DNA of 64,000 nt from Legionella lytica (GCF_023921225.1 NZ_CP071527.1:446501-510500), one strand, 5' to 3'; shown: positions 1-8,422, counted from the stretch's first letter. A program made the numbers and translations. The notes: generated by a model from the sequence alone, not told the origin.

Positions 1-558
1 CTTGGCCGCGCTGTGATTAAAACCTCTGGTCTTGCTCAGGGGAAAGATAAAATTAAAGCGCCGGCGGTGGTTTGTTCCAGCCAAGAGGAATTTGAATTAC
101 TGTTCAAACAGGGTGCTTTGAATAAAGACTGTGTTGTTGTCTTACGCTTTCAAGGGCCTAAAGCCTGTGGCATGCCCGAACTGCATCAGTTAACACCGAA
201 ATTGGGTGTATTGATGGATAAAGGATATCAAGTCGCTTTAGTTACTGATGGACGTATGTCGGGGGCTTCGGGTAAGGTTCCCGCCGCAATTCATGTGACC
301 CCTGAGGCTTTAGATAATGGCGTGTTGGCCCGAGTTGAAACGGGGGATATGATTATTATTGATGGAGAACAAGGCCAGTTAGAATTGCTTGTTAGCGAGG
401 ATGAATTAAGTTTACGCCGGGCTGCTGTAATGAGTTCTGATGGTCTTTATTATGGCACAGGGCGAGAATTATTTGGCAGCTTACGTACCCAGTTTACTGG
501 CGCAGAGCAGGGGGCTTGTAGTCTATTTCAGGGAAGAGAGTCAGCTTATGAGGCTTGA
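1..558 (+). CDS. edd: Phosphogluconate dehydratase, C-terminal part (5' end outside window)
   Basis: The last 186 codons of 6-phosphogluconate dehydratase, which makes 2-keto-3-deoxy-6-phosphogluconate in the cytoplasmic Entner-Doudoroff pathway. The frame is open from base 1, so the gene begins outside the window. The segment has the IlvD/Edd C-terminal signatures: KTSGLAQGK at the start, the RFQGPKACGMPEL block, and VTDGRMSGASGKVPAAIHV. The family usually has about 600 residues, so roughly the last third is present. The stop overlaps the start of glk by 11 bases, and eda follows, so the three form one operon for glucose use. Identification is secure from the conserved blocks and the neighbours. 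Confidence 0.95.
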   Translation, partial: LGRAVIKTSGLAQGKDKIKAPAVVCSSQEEFELLFKQGALNKDCVVVLRFQGPKACGMPELHQLTPKLGVLMDKGYQVALVTDGRMSGASGKVPAAIHVTPEALDNGVLARVETGDMIIIDGEQGQLELLVSEDELSLRRAAVMSSDGLYYGTGRELFGSLRTQFTGAEQGACSLFQGRESAYEA

Positions 559-1567
559 TGAGTTTAGCTTATATGCGATCGTAGCGGATATTGGTGGAAC
601 CTTTGCCCGTTTTAGTCGTGTACGTTTAGATACCCTGGTTATCGATACAATTGAAATTTATTCCTGTGTTGAATACCGCAGTTTTGAATCTGTATTATTG
701 GCGTATCAACGCAAACATGGATTAGAACATATTACCCAAGTAGCTATTGCAATTGCCTGTCCTGTATTAGGTGATGAGGTTTGTATGACGAATGCTCATT
801 GGCAATTTTCAATTAAAGAGTTGCAACAAAAGTTGGGTTTATCTGAGCTTACAGTATTAAATGATTTTAATGCCATCGCCATGAGTCTTCCCGCATTGTC
901 TGAATCCGAGTTAGTGCAATTTGGCAAGGGCGTTGCGGATAAAAATAAAACGCGTGTAGTTCTTGGGGCCGGAACTGGATTGGGCGTTGCTTATTTAACT
1001 CCCCAAAAATCGGGTTATATTGCTTATGGAGGTGAGGGTGGCCATGTCAGTTGGGGAGCAAAAACAGAGCAAGAATGGTTTATTGCCTGCTACCTCAATA
1101 AAATATATGGCCATGTTTCTTATGAGCGCTTATTATCAGGGCAAGGATTAGAGAATTTATATCGTGCACTGGCAGCGTTTCATCAACAGGATGAAACGCC
1201 CTTGTCGGCTGCACAAGTAGTTGCTTTAGCCTTAGCAGGGGAGTCGGTAGTTGCTGAGGCTACGGTGGCGCAATTTTTAGCCATTTTAGGTGCTTATGCT
1301 GGCGATTTGGCATTAATCTTCGCAGCTTTTGGTGGTGTTTATATCGCTGGCGGTATTGTTCCTCGTTTACTTCCATTATTGAATCATAGTGATTTTAGGA
1401 TTCGGTTTGAAGAAAAAGGACGATTCAGTAGTTTTAATGCGCAAATTCCTACTTATGTAATTACTGCAAAACAGCCTGGGATATTAGGAGCTGCAGTACA
1501 TTTGAAGCAGCGTTTGCTAGATCAGATTGAACGGGTACGAAAAGGAGACCTAGATGTCATTTTCTAA
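548..1567 (+). CDS. glk: Glucokinase (ROK-unrelated, bacterial Glk family)
   Basis: Phosphorylates glucose with ATP to glucose 6-phosphate, feeding the Entner-Doudoroff route encoded around it. The 339-residue protein has the N-terminal phosphate-binding motif ADIGGTFARF, the second nucleotide-binding motif LGAGTGLGVAYL, and the GEGGH block of bacterial glucokinases. I chose the ATG at 548 (MRLDEF) because AGGGAAGAGAG lies just upstream and it overlaps the edd stop by 11 bases, which fits translational coupling. The frame is open further upstream to 440, but that would place about 36 unlike residues before the ATP motif. The 3' end overlaps eda by 14 bases. Confidence 0.93.
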   Translation: MRLDEFSLYAIVADIGGTFARFSRVRLDTLVIDTIEIYSCVEYRSFESVLLAYQRKHGLEHITQVAIAIACPVLGDEVCMTNAHWQFSIKELQQKLGLSELTVLNDFNAIAMSLPALSESELVQFGKGVADKNKTRVVLGAGTGLGVAYLTPQKSGYIAYGGEGGHVSWGAKTEQEWFIACYLNKIYGHVSYERLLSGQGLENLYRALAAFHQQDETPLSAAQVVALALAGESVVAEATVAQFLAILGAYAGDLALIFAAFGGVYIAGGIVPRLLPLLNHSDFRIRFEEKGRFSSFNAQIPTYVITAKQPGILGAAVHLKQRLLDQIERVRKGDLDVIF

Positions 1568-2207
1568 TTGGCTTGTGCCAGCAGATACAGTGTTTTGTTC
1601 TTCACCGGTAATTCCGGTGATTCAAATTAAAGAGATCGAGCAGGCTATCCCTTTAGCCACTGCATTATTTGCTGGGGGAGTGAATGCCCTGGAAATCACC
1701 TTAAGAACACCAATAGCTCTTGAGGCTGTGCGTTTATTAGTGCAGACCTTTCCAGAGGCGCTAATTGGTGTAGGCACTATAGTTACACCGGAACACCTAG
1801 AACAGGCTGTGGAAATGGGGGCGAAATTTGCCTTTAGTCCTGGTTCTACTCAAGATTTATTAAGAGCAGGGCTTAACAGCAATATTCCGTTTATTCCCGG
1901 AGTGACAAGTGTTTCCGAACTTATGGAAGGACTGGCTTTAGGCTATACCCACTTTAAGTTTTTTCCTGCGGTTGCTGCTGGTGGGATCCCTATGTTGCGC
2001 TCATTTTATGGACCTTTTCCACAAGCACGGTTTTGTGCAACCGGTGGGATTAATGAGTCAAATTTTGCCGATTTCTTGGCATTACCTAATGTGACCTGTG
2101 TTGGTGGCTCGTGGATCGTCCCGGATGAGGCGATTAAGAAAAATGATTGGTCATTAATAACTGAATTATGTTTTTCTACACGACAAGGAATACGTGGTTG
2201 GGGCTAG
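1554..2207 (+). CDS. eda: 2-dehydro-3-deoxy-phosphogluconate aldolase
   Basis: Cleaves KDPG to pyruvate and glyceraldehyde 3-phosphate, the last step of the Entner-Doudoroff pathway. The 217-residue TIM-barrel protein shows the family blocks in order: PVIPVIQI near the N-terminus, LEITLRTP with the catalytic glutamate, GVGTIV, FSPGS, FIPGV, and HFKFFPA with the Schiff-base lysine, then CATGGI. An AAAGGAG ribosome site ends six bases before the ATG, inside the end of glk. Length is typical of the family. It is the third gene of the edd-glk-eda operon. Confidence 0.95.
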   Translation: MSFSNWLVPADTVFCSSPVIPVIQIKEIEQAIPLATALFAGGVNALEITLRTPIALEAVRLLVQTFPEALIGVGTIVTPEHLEQAVEMGAKFAFSPGSTQDLLRAGLNSNIPFIPGVTSVSELMEGLALGYTHFKFFPAVAAGGIPMLRSFYGPFPQARFCATGGINESNFADFLALPNVTCVGGSWIVPDEAIKKNDWSLITELCFSTRQGIRGWG

Positions 2208-2249
2208 ACCTGGTCTATTACATTAAGAGTTAAGATTCAAGGAGGAATA

Positions 2250-3656
2250 ATGACTTGGATGGTGGCAGTTATTGGTTCAGTCGCAGGTTTCTTATTTGGT
2301 TATGATGAGGGAATTATTGCGGGTTCTTTAGAACTAGTCAAAAATCATTTTGCATTAGCGGCAACTGATATTGGCGTGATGGCAGCTGCTTTGCCTTTTG
2401 GAGCATTGGTGGGTTCCATCCTGATTGGGATAGTTCTGGCTTCAAGGGGGGTTAAGCGTTTCGGACGGCGTACTTTATTGTCTTTTTCGGGCGGCTTATT
2501 TTTTTGTGGGGCACTTGGTGCCGGCTTTGCCGATTCAATTATGATGTTGGAGGTGTCGCGATTAATTCTGGGCTTGGCAATTGGGGTTGCCTCCGTAATG
2601 GCGCCTCTATACTTAGCAGAAACCGCACCTTTAAACAAACGAGGTGCTGTAGTTGCTATTTATCAATTGGCAATGACTGTAGGGATTGTTTGTTCCTATT
2701 CAGTGAATTACTTATTGATGGAAAATCAAGCCTGGCGGATTATGTTTGCTTCAAGCGCACTTCCGGCTTTAGTTTTGGGCATGGGTATTTTATTTATGCC
2801 TGAATCCCCTCGGTGGTTATGTAGTGTGGGGCGACGCGACGCGGCAAACCAAGCCTTAAAAAAATTGCGTAAAGATCAGTTTATTGAACAGGAACTACGT
2901 GATATTGAGACGACCTTGATGCATGAGCCTACACAAGGAAGTTGGCGCTTGTTGTTTAAGAAACCTCTTTTGCCGGTGCTCCTGTTAGGTACTTTATTAT
3001 TTTGTTTGCAACAGTTAAGCGGGATCAATGTAGTTATTTATTTTGCACCAGAAATTTTTAAGAATCTGGGATTAAGTAGTACTTTAGGGCAAATATTGGC
3101 GACTATTGGCATCGGTCTGGTTAATTTATTGGTTACTCTATTAGCAATTATCTGGGTTGATAAAATTGGGCGTCGTAAGCTCTTACTTTTAGGTTTTCTC
3201 GGAACAGGAGCAAGTTTACTCGCGTTAAGTCTGTTTTCATTGAACCAAGTGGCATGGCTTCCTTATTTATCGATGATTTGCCTTACCGTATATATTTTCT
3301 CATTTGCAATCAGCGTCGGCCCTATCCCACATATTGCGATGGCAGAAATTTTCCCGTTACATGTTCGCGGAGCCGGGATGGGATTATCGGCAATGAGTAA
3401 CTGGACGTTTAATACGGTGGTTATTTTTAGTTTCCCACTATTGCATAGCGCATTAGGCATTGAGTTCACTTTCGCTCTATATGGCGCTGTTTGCTTTTTA
3501 GGGTTTGTTTATAGTTATTTTTATATGCCTGAAACCAAAAATATTAGTTTGGAACAAATAGAAAACTATGTGATGGCGGGGAAGCCCTTGCGTTTGTTGG
3601 GGGCAGATGAAACCGATAGAGAGGCAAAAGCTGTTTCAGCGTTAGCCCCTGGCTGA
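2250..3656 (+). CDS. ywtG: MFS sugar:proton symporter
   Basis: Inner-membrane sugar porter of the major facilitator superfamily, 468 residues with about 12 hydrophobic segments. It carries the sugar-porter signatures: a GRR motif in the loop after TM2, the PESPRWL block after TM6, DKIGRRKL in the loop of the second half, and PETK near the C-terminus. AAGGAGGAATA lies directly before the ATG. It follows eda by 42 bases and very probably supplies glucose or a similar hexose to glk-edd-eda. The substrate cannot be told from sequence alone. The ywtG symbol follows the naming of the L. pneumophila gene at this position. Confidence 0.85.
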   Translation: MTWMVAVIGSVAGFLFGYDEGIIAGSLELVKNHFALAATDIGVMAAALPFGALVGSILIGIVLASRGVKRFGRRTLLSFSGGLFFCGALGAGFADSIMMLEVSRLILGLAIGVASVMAPLYLAETAPLNKRGAVVAIYQLAMTVGIVCSYSVNYLLMENQAWRIMFASSALPALVLGMGILFMPESPRWLCSVGRRDAANQALKKLRKDQFIEQELRDIETTLMHEPTQGSWRLLFKKPLLPVLLLGTLLFCLQQLSGINVVIYFAPEIFKNLGLSSTLGQILATIGIGLVNLLVTLLAIIWVDKIGRRKLLLLGFLGTGASLLALSLFSLNQVAWLPYLSMICLTVYIFSFAISVGPIPHIAMAEIFPLHVRGAGMGLSAMSNWTFNTVVIFSFPLLHSALGIEFTFALYGAVCFLGFVYSYFYMPETKNISLEQIENYVMAGKPLRLLGADETDREAKAVSALAPG

Positions 3657-3709
3657 GCTTTGTTTTAGCCCAGCCGGCGTATACCTCTACCCTAGAGGTC
3701 ATTAACAGC

Positions 3710-3997
3710 CTATTTACTCATCATATTTCTAATTAAACCCACTATAGCTGTTACAATACCTCCACTAACCAGGCCGGTACCTGCGTCACCTAAAATAGTA
3801 CCAAGAGTTGTATCCGCGATGCCTAGATTATTTAGGAGTTGCACTCCCTGTAATATATAACCACCTAATGCTCCACCGACTAGCCCGGCAATTGTATTAC
3901 CAATTGTACCGAGGCTTAAATTTTTTAATCCTGCACCAGTTGCATTACCACCAATAGCGCCACCAATTAAACTACTTATTAGTCCTATAATGTCCAT
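3710..3997 (-). CDS. Small glycine-zipper hydrophobic protein
   Basis: A 95-residue protein of unknown function. It is rich in Gly, Ala, Ile and Leu, with GxxxG-like spacing (LIGGAIGGNATGAG, LVGGALGGYI, GLVSGGIVTAIVGL), as in proteins that pack helices in or on membranes. I place the start at the ATG at 3997 because AGGAG stands ten bases upstream. The frame stays open to 4072 but the extra 25 residues are charged and unlike the rest. It is convergent with the sugar permease. It could be a small membrane protein or a bacteriocin-like peptide; nothing in the neighbourhood decides. Confidence 0.6.
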   Translation of the reverse strand: MDIIGLISSLIGGAIGGNATGAGLKNLSLGTIGNTIAGLVGGALGGYILQGVQLLNNLGIADTTLGTILGDAGTGLVSGGIVTAIVGLIRNMMSK

Positions 3998-4072
3998 TAC
4001 CAATACTCCTGTTCGCCTGCTTCCATATAGATAATTATTGTCTCGTAAAGCGTGGTCGTCAAATAAACACAT

Positions 4073-4449
4073 TGGGCTTATTTTTTCTCCTGATTTAGTG
4101 GGGCCACTCAGGGCATGATAATTAGTGCAGCTGCGAATTAAAGAAAAATAAATTCAAGCAATTAGTGTCATGAAATTGGACTATTTTGGGCTAGCCCTAA
4201 TAAGTTGGGGTTATTTTTAACCATATGGTTTATTAAATACACATGTCAAAAGCGAGGTTTCCAAATATCATTTATATTTGGACAAAAGAACAGCAGAAAA
4301 ATGCACTTCCTGAACTGAAAACTAAAAAACAACTCCTTATTGATGAATATTGCGCTAATGCTGGGTTGTGTTACTGATTGCTGTTTAAGGAAAACCTGGT
4401 TGCGAGCAACCAGGTTATATTGACGAGATATATCTGTACTTCGATGATT
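4073..4449. other. Intergenic stretch, 377 bp
   Basis: AT-rich DNA between the glycine-zipper gene and the glucoamylase. It holds the upstream region of the 3997 gene and the CCTGGTTG hairpin at 4393-4416. A 44-codon frame at 4243-4377 (+), starting MSKARFPNIIY, has no convincing ribosome site, and I do not call it a gene. It could be the remnant of a lost gene. I see no tRNA or mobile element. Confidence 0.5.
4393..4416 (-). terminator. CCTGGTTG palindrome, 3' end of glucoamylase gene
   Basis: Perfect inverted repeat with arms AACCTGGTTGC and a two-base centre (GA). It begins 34 bases past the glucoamylase stop. The same core recurs at 13583-13616 and 58128-58147, each time just after a stop codon. 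A hairpin with an 8-11 bp GC-rich stem is expected in RNA; here the following run of T residues is poor. Confidence 0.6.
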
Positions 4450-5730
4450 TTATTGTAATTTAGCGGTTACCTTATTTCTTAACTCAAGAGCATGTAGAAC
4501 GGATACATAGCTCCACGTTAGTGATTTGGCTCCTTGTTGAACGCCAGTATTTAAATTAACTTGCTCAGCTAAATCCATATCAGGCGCATATTTTTTGACA
4601 AGTTCTAAATAGGCATCACCTGTGTCAATGTATTTTTTCATCAACCCATTTTGGTTTGGTTTCGCGGGCAACATATCCGCTAAAGTGTAATAATACTCAG
4701 CCATGGTTGCGGTTAAAATAAACCAGGGATTTCCTTGGCTGTTGGTTTGATAGCCATCATAAGTATCCCCAGGATAACGACCGAACAAAATAGCTCCTGA
4801 ATTATTCTCGTTGATAGGGAACATTTGGTTAAATTGTGTATGTAAGGCATTAATGGTTTTTTCCACATAAATGCTATTAGGGGCTAAAAGCCCTCGTTGA
4901 GGGTTAAATAATATGCCCAAGATTACTGCTGAATCTAACTCCATAGTTTTTTGTGGGCCTAAATGAGGCGGAAGGGTGGCTTGGATCAGCTGATTTTTTT
5001 GATCCAAATGCTGGTACAAACGATAATCCATCAGTCGCGCTTGTTGTTCATAATAAATAGCGGCACGTTCATCATCCATACGGCGAGCCAGTGTGGCGCC
5101 ATCAAGCAAAGCTTTTTGCTGTACCATAGTGGTGAAAAAATGATTGCCATAAACCTCCTCCCAGAGGTCAAAGTTTTCATCCGTCCAGTGATGAGCTATG
5201 TATTCCAAATCTAACTTAATGACGCTCATATCATGTGGATTCATGCTTTTGTTATACAAATATGTTTGTACGTACTCTACTTCATTTTGATTTAATAATT
5301 GCTGGGCAAAACGAATTAATGCAGTTGCTCTTATTGCAGGTCCATCATTTTGTGGTCTGCCCCAAGCACCATCAAAGGGATAACCGTTAATATAGAATTT
5401 GGGTTCCCCGAGAATATCTCGTCCGGGAAGGGGGGAGTTTTGATGCTGGATCATCCGTGTCCATGCAACATAATGAAATAGGCGCTCCTTATTTGCTGAG
5501 GAGTGATTTTCTTCATACCAGGTTTCAATTAGGTTCATAGCAATGGCTGAATCACGGACCCAGTCATAATAATAGTTGGGATTTTGTTGTGAGGGGGAGG
5601 CGACAATTGCACCATTAGGATGAATGTTTGCTAAAAAATTTGTTTTTAATTTGCTTATTTCTTCTGGACTAAACACGGCACCAATTGCTTGTGTGACTAT
5701 AAAAAACCATAAAATAAATATCCGTTTCAC
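4450..5730 (-). CDS. gamA: Exported glucoamylase, GH15 family
   Basis: Hydrolyses alpha-1,4-glucosidic bonds of starch or glycogen to glucose. The 426-residue protein has a signal peptide (VKRIFILWFFIVTQAIGA, cut before VFS) and then the GH15 blocks YYYDWVRDSA, WGRPQNDGPAIRATALI, LDLEYIAHHW, FGRYPGDTYDG and TWSYVSVL. I choose the GTG at 5730 because AGGAGG lies seven bases upstream and it starts the signal peptide directly; the frame open to 5784 would add 18 charged residues before it. The L. pneumophila gene at this place, gamA, encodes a secreted enzyme. The genomic closeness to glk-edd-eda suggests polysaccharide-to-glucose use. Secretion is presumably by the type II system, which is inference. 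Confidence 0.9.
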   Translation of the reverse strand: MKRIFILWFFIVTQAIGAVFSPEEISKLKTNFLANIHPNGAIVASPSQQNPNYYYDWVRDSAIAMNLIETWYEENHSSANKERLFHYVAWTRMIQHQNSPLPGRDILGEPKFYINGYPFDGAWGRPQNDGPAIRATALIRFAQQLLNQNEVEYVQTYLYNKSMNPHDMSVIKLDLEYIAHHWTDENFDLWEEVYGNHFFTTMVQQKALLDGATLARRMDDERAAIYYEQQARLMDYRLYQHLDQKNQLIQATLPPHLGPQKTMELDSAVILGILFNPQRGLLAPNSIYVEKTINALHTQFNQMFPINENNSGAILFGRYPGDTYDGYQTNSQGNPWFILTATMAEYYYTLADMLPAKPNQNGLMKKYIDTGDAYLELVKKYAPDMDLAEQVNLNTGVQQGAKSLTWSYVSVLHALELRNKVTAKLQ

Positions 5731-5967
5731 TCTAATCCTCCTGATAAAAATAAATTTAAAAGTGCAATTTTCGCCATAGTACATGAAAATTTAGATGTAG
5801 AGTAGTGGGTAATGTATCTGTTCAAGAGGTAGCTGATTTCAGACCGGAGGATTAACTAAGCATCGTGATTTTTAAAGAAAAATGGGTTTTAAGCAACCGT
5901 TTGCTGAGTTCGCATCTGCCGACACCCCGCAGTTTGTCTGGCATTGTTGCATAATCAGTGAGCGTAA

Positions 5968-5986
5968 GTCGGGCCTCTGGCCCGAC
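5968..5986 (-). terminator. Hairpin after hemH
   Basis: Inverted repeat GTCGGGCC-TCT-GGCCCGAC, seven bases past the hemH stop on the minus strand. The GTCGGG/CCCGAC core is shared with the hairpin at 45526-45552 after zipA, so it may be both a terminator and a dispersed palindrome. There is no long T-run. Confidence 0.55.
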
Positions 5987-5992
5987 ATTTCC

Positions 5993-6976
5993 TCAAATGA
6001 TATCTACAATGGCTTTTACCCATAGGGAGTGAGCATTTAAACAGGGCACTACAATTAATTGAGTACCACCTAAAGCAAGCCATTGTTGTTTCGCCTGAAT
6101 ACTGATCTCTTCTAATGTTTCAAGACAGTCAGCGACAAAAGAGGGGCATGCTATTACTAATTTTTTAATTCCTTGAGCCGCAAGTTGGTTGAGCATTTCA
6201 TCAGTATAGGGTTTTATCCAGGGGGTTCTACCTAATCGAGATTGGAATGCTGTACTGTATTGCTGCTCTGATAATTGCAGTTCTTTGGCTAATAAGCGAC
6301 TGCTTTGGTGACATTGGGCTTTATAACAGCCTTGGTTCATTTCTGAAATCACTGGGCAGGTATCAATACAGATTGATTTGCAGTTATTTTTAGTAATTTG
6401 GCGTTCAGGAAGGCCATGATAGCTAAAAAGAATATGTTCATATTCGTTAACTTGTTCTTTAATCAACTCAGTTTGTGCCTTGATATAAGCTGGGTGTTGA
6501 AAAAAATCACGGATCACCTTTATCGACGGAATTAAGTCCCAAGAACTAATAATCTTCAGTGCCTCTTCAATAGATGAGCCGCTAGCAGCTGAAGAGTATT
6601 GCGGATATAAAGGTAAAATAGTAATGGATTCACAATGCTTGAGCTGATTCAACTGCTCCGCAATTGAAGGGGTACCGTAACGCATCCCCAAGACAACCTC
6701 ATACTTAGAACCTAATTCTTGTTGAACTCGAGTTAGTAAGTTTTGGCTATGCCACAGCAGAGGAGAACCCTGTTCGCTCCAAATTGCTTGATAGGCATGA
6801 GCGGATCGTTTTGCTCTAAAGGGTAAAATAAAAAGATACACCAGGATATAACGAAGCAGCGCAGGCAAATCAATAACACGTTTGTCTGTTAAAAATACAC
6901 GTAAATAACTACGAACAGCAGGGACAGATGGGGTTTTAGGAGTCCCTAGATTAATAAGTAATAAACCACGTCTCAT
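5993..6976 (-). CDS. hemH: Ferrochelatase
   Basis: Inserts ferrous iron into protoporphyrin IX, the last step of heme synthesis. The 327-residue protein begins with RRGLLLINLGTPKTP, the conserved N-terminal block of HemH, followed by VRSYLRVFLTDKRVID. It has the FSYHGLPER motif with the metal-binding histidine, a cysteine-rich stretch (CKSICIDTC, CHQSS), and CPSFVADCLETLEEI. Length is normal for a proteobacterial enzyme. It stands alone between the glucoamylase and the cold-shock gene. A hairpin closes it at 5968-5986. Confidence 0.95.
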   Translation of the reverse strand: MRRGLLLINLGTPKTPSVPAVRSYLRVFLTDKRVIDLPALLRYILVYLFILPFRAKRSAHAYQAIWSEQGSPLLWHSQNLLTRVQQELGSKYEVVLGMRYGTPSIAEQLNQLKHCESITILPLYPQYSSAASGSSIEEALKIISSWDLIPSIKVIRDFFQHPAYIKAQTELIKEQVNEYEHILFSYHGLPERQITKNNCKSICIDTCPVISEMNQGCYKAQCHQSSRLLAKELQLSEQQYSTAFQSRLGRTPWIKPYTDEMLNQLAAQGIKKLVIACPSFVADCLETLEEISIQAKQQWLALGGTQLIVVPCLNAHSLWVKAIVDII

Positions 6977-7157
6977 TCGGCAATATTGACCTTGATAAAA
7001 TTAGGGTCATCATACCTGAAGTTGGCTTTGAATTCAGTAACTGGGGAAAATTTAGTCGGAGCGGCATTATTAATTAACATAAGTTTGGCATAAAAGACAG
7101 GTAAATGACTTTTATGGCGCGAACCGAAGTTAGGCAATTACAATGCCGCTTAACTGA

Positions 7158-7388
7158 TTAGGCCATTTCCAGTTCGGCAGCTTCTGTGACTACAAACACA
7201 TTTGCCGCATGAAGACCTTTATCGCCTTGTCCCACTTCATAGGTTACTACCTGTCCAGGGACTAATGTCTTATAGCCAGTGCCATGAATTGATGAAAAGT
7301 GAACAAAAATATCATCGCCACCTTGTTCTGGAATAATAAATCCCCATCCTTTGGCATTATTAAACCATTTAACTTCGCCCCTAGCCAT
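7158..7388 (-). CDS. cspD: Cold-shock domain protein (RNA chaperone)
   Basis: A 76-residue single cold-shock domain. It starts MARGEVKWFNNAKGWGFI, which contains RNP1 (KGWGFI), and then has RNP2 (DIFVHF), the residues that stack on single-stranded RNA or DNA. I choose the ATG at 7388 because AAGGAGAA ends seven bases upstream; the frame is open to 7439 but the extra residues are outside the fold. A long AT-rich leader region lies upstream, as is common for csp genes. The D suffix follows common annotation of short Legionella csp genes; the exact paralogue is uncertain. Confidence 0.88.
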   Translation of the reverse strand: MARGEVKWFNNAKGWGFIIPEQGGDDIFVHFSSIHGTGYKTLVPGQVVTYEVGQGDKGLHAANVFVVTEAAELEMA

Positions 7389-7812
7389 ATCAAATTCTCC
7401 TTTTGCTCTAGTTCTCAATTGCTGCAATGTTCTGAGCAATTGTATTCCTTTATCCTTAAATGAAGCCTAATTGTGTAATTAGGTAGTTTTAACATAACGT
7501 AAAATGCACCTACTACTCAATAGAATTTTCGGTGAACAGAAGAAATTTTTTAAAATGCATGCTGAACTAAGTTATTTGAAGACAATTTGTATATTTTAGT
7601 AATAATCAATCGATGCTTACGCGTAAAAAAAAATCGTTTAAAGATCTCTTGACAGAATTATGCTCTTGCTCTGAATATAGAATCAGAGCAAGAGCATAAT
7701 CCTATGGGGGGCTTGCTGCTGTAACGAGCTTTGAGAAAATTGGTTCCTTAATAGTTTCTTAAGCTATTTGTGTTATCTTTAGAAGTTATATGTGTCGCAA
7801 GAGGAGTTTTAG
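7389..7812. other. Divergent intergenic region between csp and the icm locus
   Basis: 424 bp without a convincing gene. It holds the csp leader region on the left, a TTGACA hexamer at 7649-7654, and a perfect 18-bp inverted repeat at 7657-7700. The last 100 bases lead to the small gene at 7813, with GAGGAG before its ATG. No tRNA-like or small RNA-like structure other than the palindrome is evident. Confidence 0.6.
7657..7700. promoter_or_regulatory. Perfect 18-bp inverted repeat downstream of a TTGACA hexamer
   Basis: Arms ATTATGCTCTTGCTCTGA (7657-7674) and its exact complement (7683-7700) flank an eight-base AT centre. The -35-like TTGACA at 7649-7654 lies directly before the left arm, so the repeat would cover the spacer and -10 zone of a rightward promoter. 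It could be an operator for a dimeric regulator or, in RNA, a strong stem in the leader of the icm-adjacent transcript. No T-run follows, so a plain terminator is less likely. Confidence 0.5.
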
Positions 7813-8022
7813 ATGAGCAGCCATGCTAGAATATTAGGAAGATTAGGCCTATCTACTGCTGTTGAGCCACGGCATGCCGGACCAGCAGACGTTGAATCTG
7901 CACCGCAAAGCGATGACATGCCCCAATTAACTCTTGCAGCCAGACCAGAGCCTGATATGAAAAATGTATTAATGAATGCTCTAGGTGGACCATCTAAAAA
8001 ATTAACGCCAATGGATAAATGA
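7813..8022 (+). CDS. 69-residue protein with an IcmS-like C-terminal tail
   Basis: I do not recognise the family. The protein begins MSSHARILGRLGLS, has a Pro/Ala/Glu-rich, probably disordered middle, and ends with MNALGGPSKKLTPMDK. That tail closely resembles the end of IcmS encoded 400 bases downstream (NELIQGGPSKDYTPLDELMYD): GGPSK, then TP and D at the same spacing. GAGGAG lies seven bases before the ATG, which supports translation. The gene stands 133 bases before icmT in the same direction and may be read with it. A role linked to the IcmS adaptor or to the coupling complex is inference from the tail and position only. A chance or remnant similarity remains possible. Confidence 0.65.
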   Translation: MSSHARILGRLGLSTAVEPRHAGPADVESAPQSDDMPQLTLAARPEPDMKNVLMNALGGPSKKLTPMDK

Positions 8023-8112
8023 TAGGAAAAACAAATGACGGTTTGTTTTTATCGCATCGCATCCATAGAAAACAAGTCGCACAAAAACTAGCATTTTGAA
8101 GTATCTTAGGTA

Positions 8113-8118
8113 TATACT
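8113..8118 (+). promoter_or_regulatory. TATACT -10 element of icmT
   Basis: TATACT within GGTATATACTTTT, 38 bases before the icmT ATG. Published promoter work on L. pneumophila icm genes described a TATACT hexamer as the -10 element of several icm operons. The same hexamer is found before icmP (10053-10058). No good -35 hexamer is visible. Confidence 0.6.
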
Positions 8119-8155
8119 TTTTCCATAGATAATTATTTTTTTGAGGCATAAGTAT

Positions 8156-8419
8156 ATGGCAGCTGGGGGCTTTGCTGAAACAGCGCACTGGAGAGATTCT
8201 GCGCGCAGTGCTCGTTTCTTTCTGGTGGATGCACGTGCCGCGTTTCCTTTATTTATATTTCTAATGCATATTCGAATTTGGACTGGGGTTGTTGTACTTA
8301 TTTCCGCAATTTTTTTTGGTATCATTGAACATTATGGCTTTACTGTGCCGGTATTTTTACGTTGGATAAGAGGTTTCCTTGCCGGAAATATTAAGTCTGC
8401 ACAACCATGGTGGCGGTGA
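8156..8419 (+). CDS. icmT: Dot/Icm secretion protein IcmT
   Basis: An 87-residue inner-membrane component of the Dot/Icm type IVB secretion system, important for effector export and for egress from the host cell in L. pneumophila. The sequence has the conserved WRDSARSARFFLVDARAAFPL block near the N-terminus, then hydrophobic segments (FPLFIFLMHI and VVVLISAIFFGII) and a basic C-terminus. GAGG sits nine bases before the ATG at 8156; the frame is open a little further upstream but without a better start. Three bases separate it from icmS. L. pneumophila IcmT has nearly the same length. Confidence 0.93.
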   Translation: MAAGGFAETAHWRDSARSARFFLVDARAAFPLFIFLMHIRIWTGVVVLISAIFFGIIEHYGFTVPVFLRWIRGFLAGNIKSAQPWWR

Positions 8420-8422
8420 TAA

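Noticed and set aside
4243..4377. 44-codon frame starting MSKARFPNIIY
   Set aside because: No ribosome site and no recognisable domain; could be a remnant but cannot be supported.
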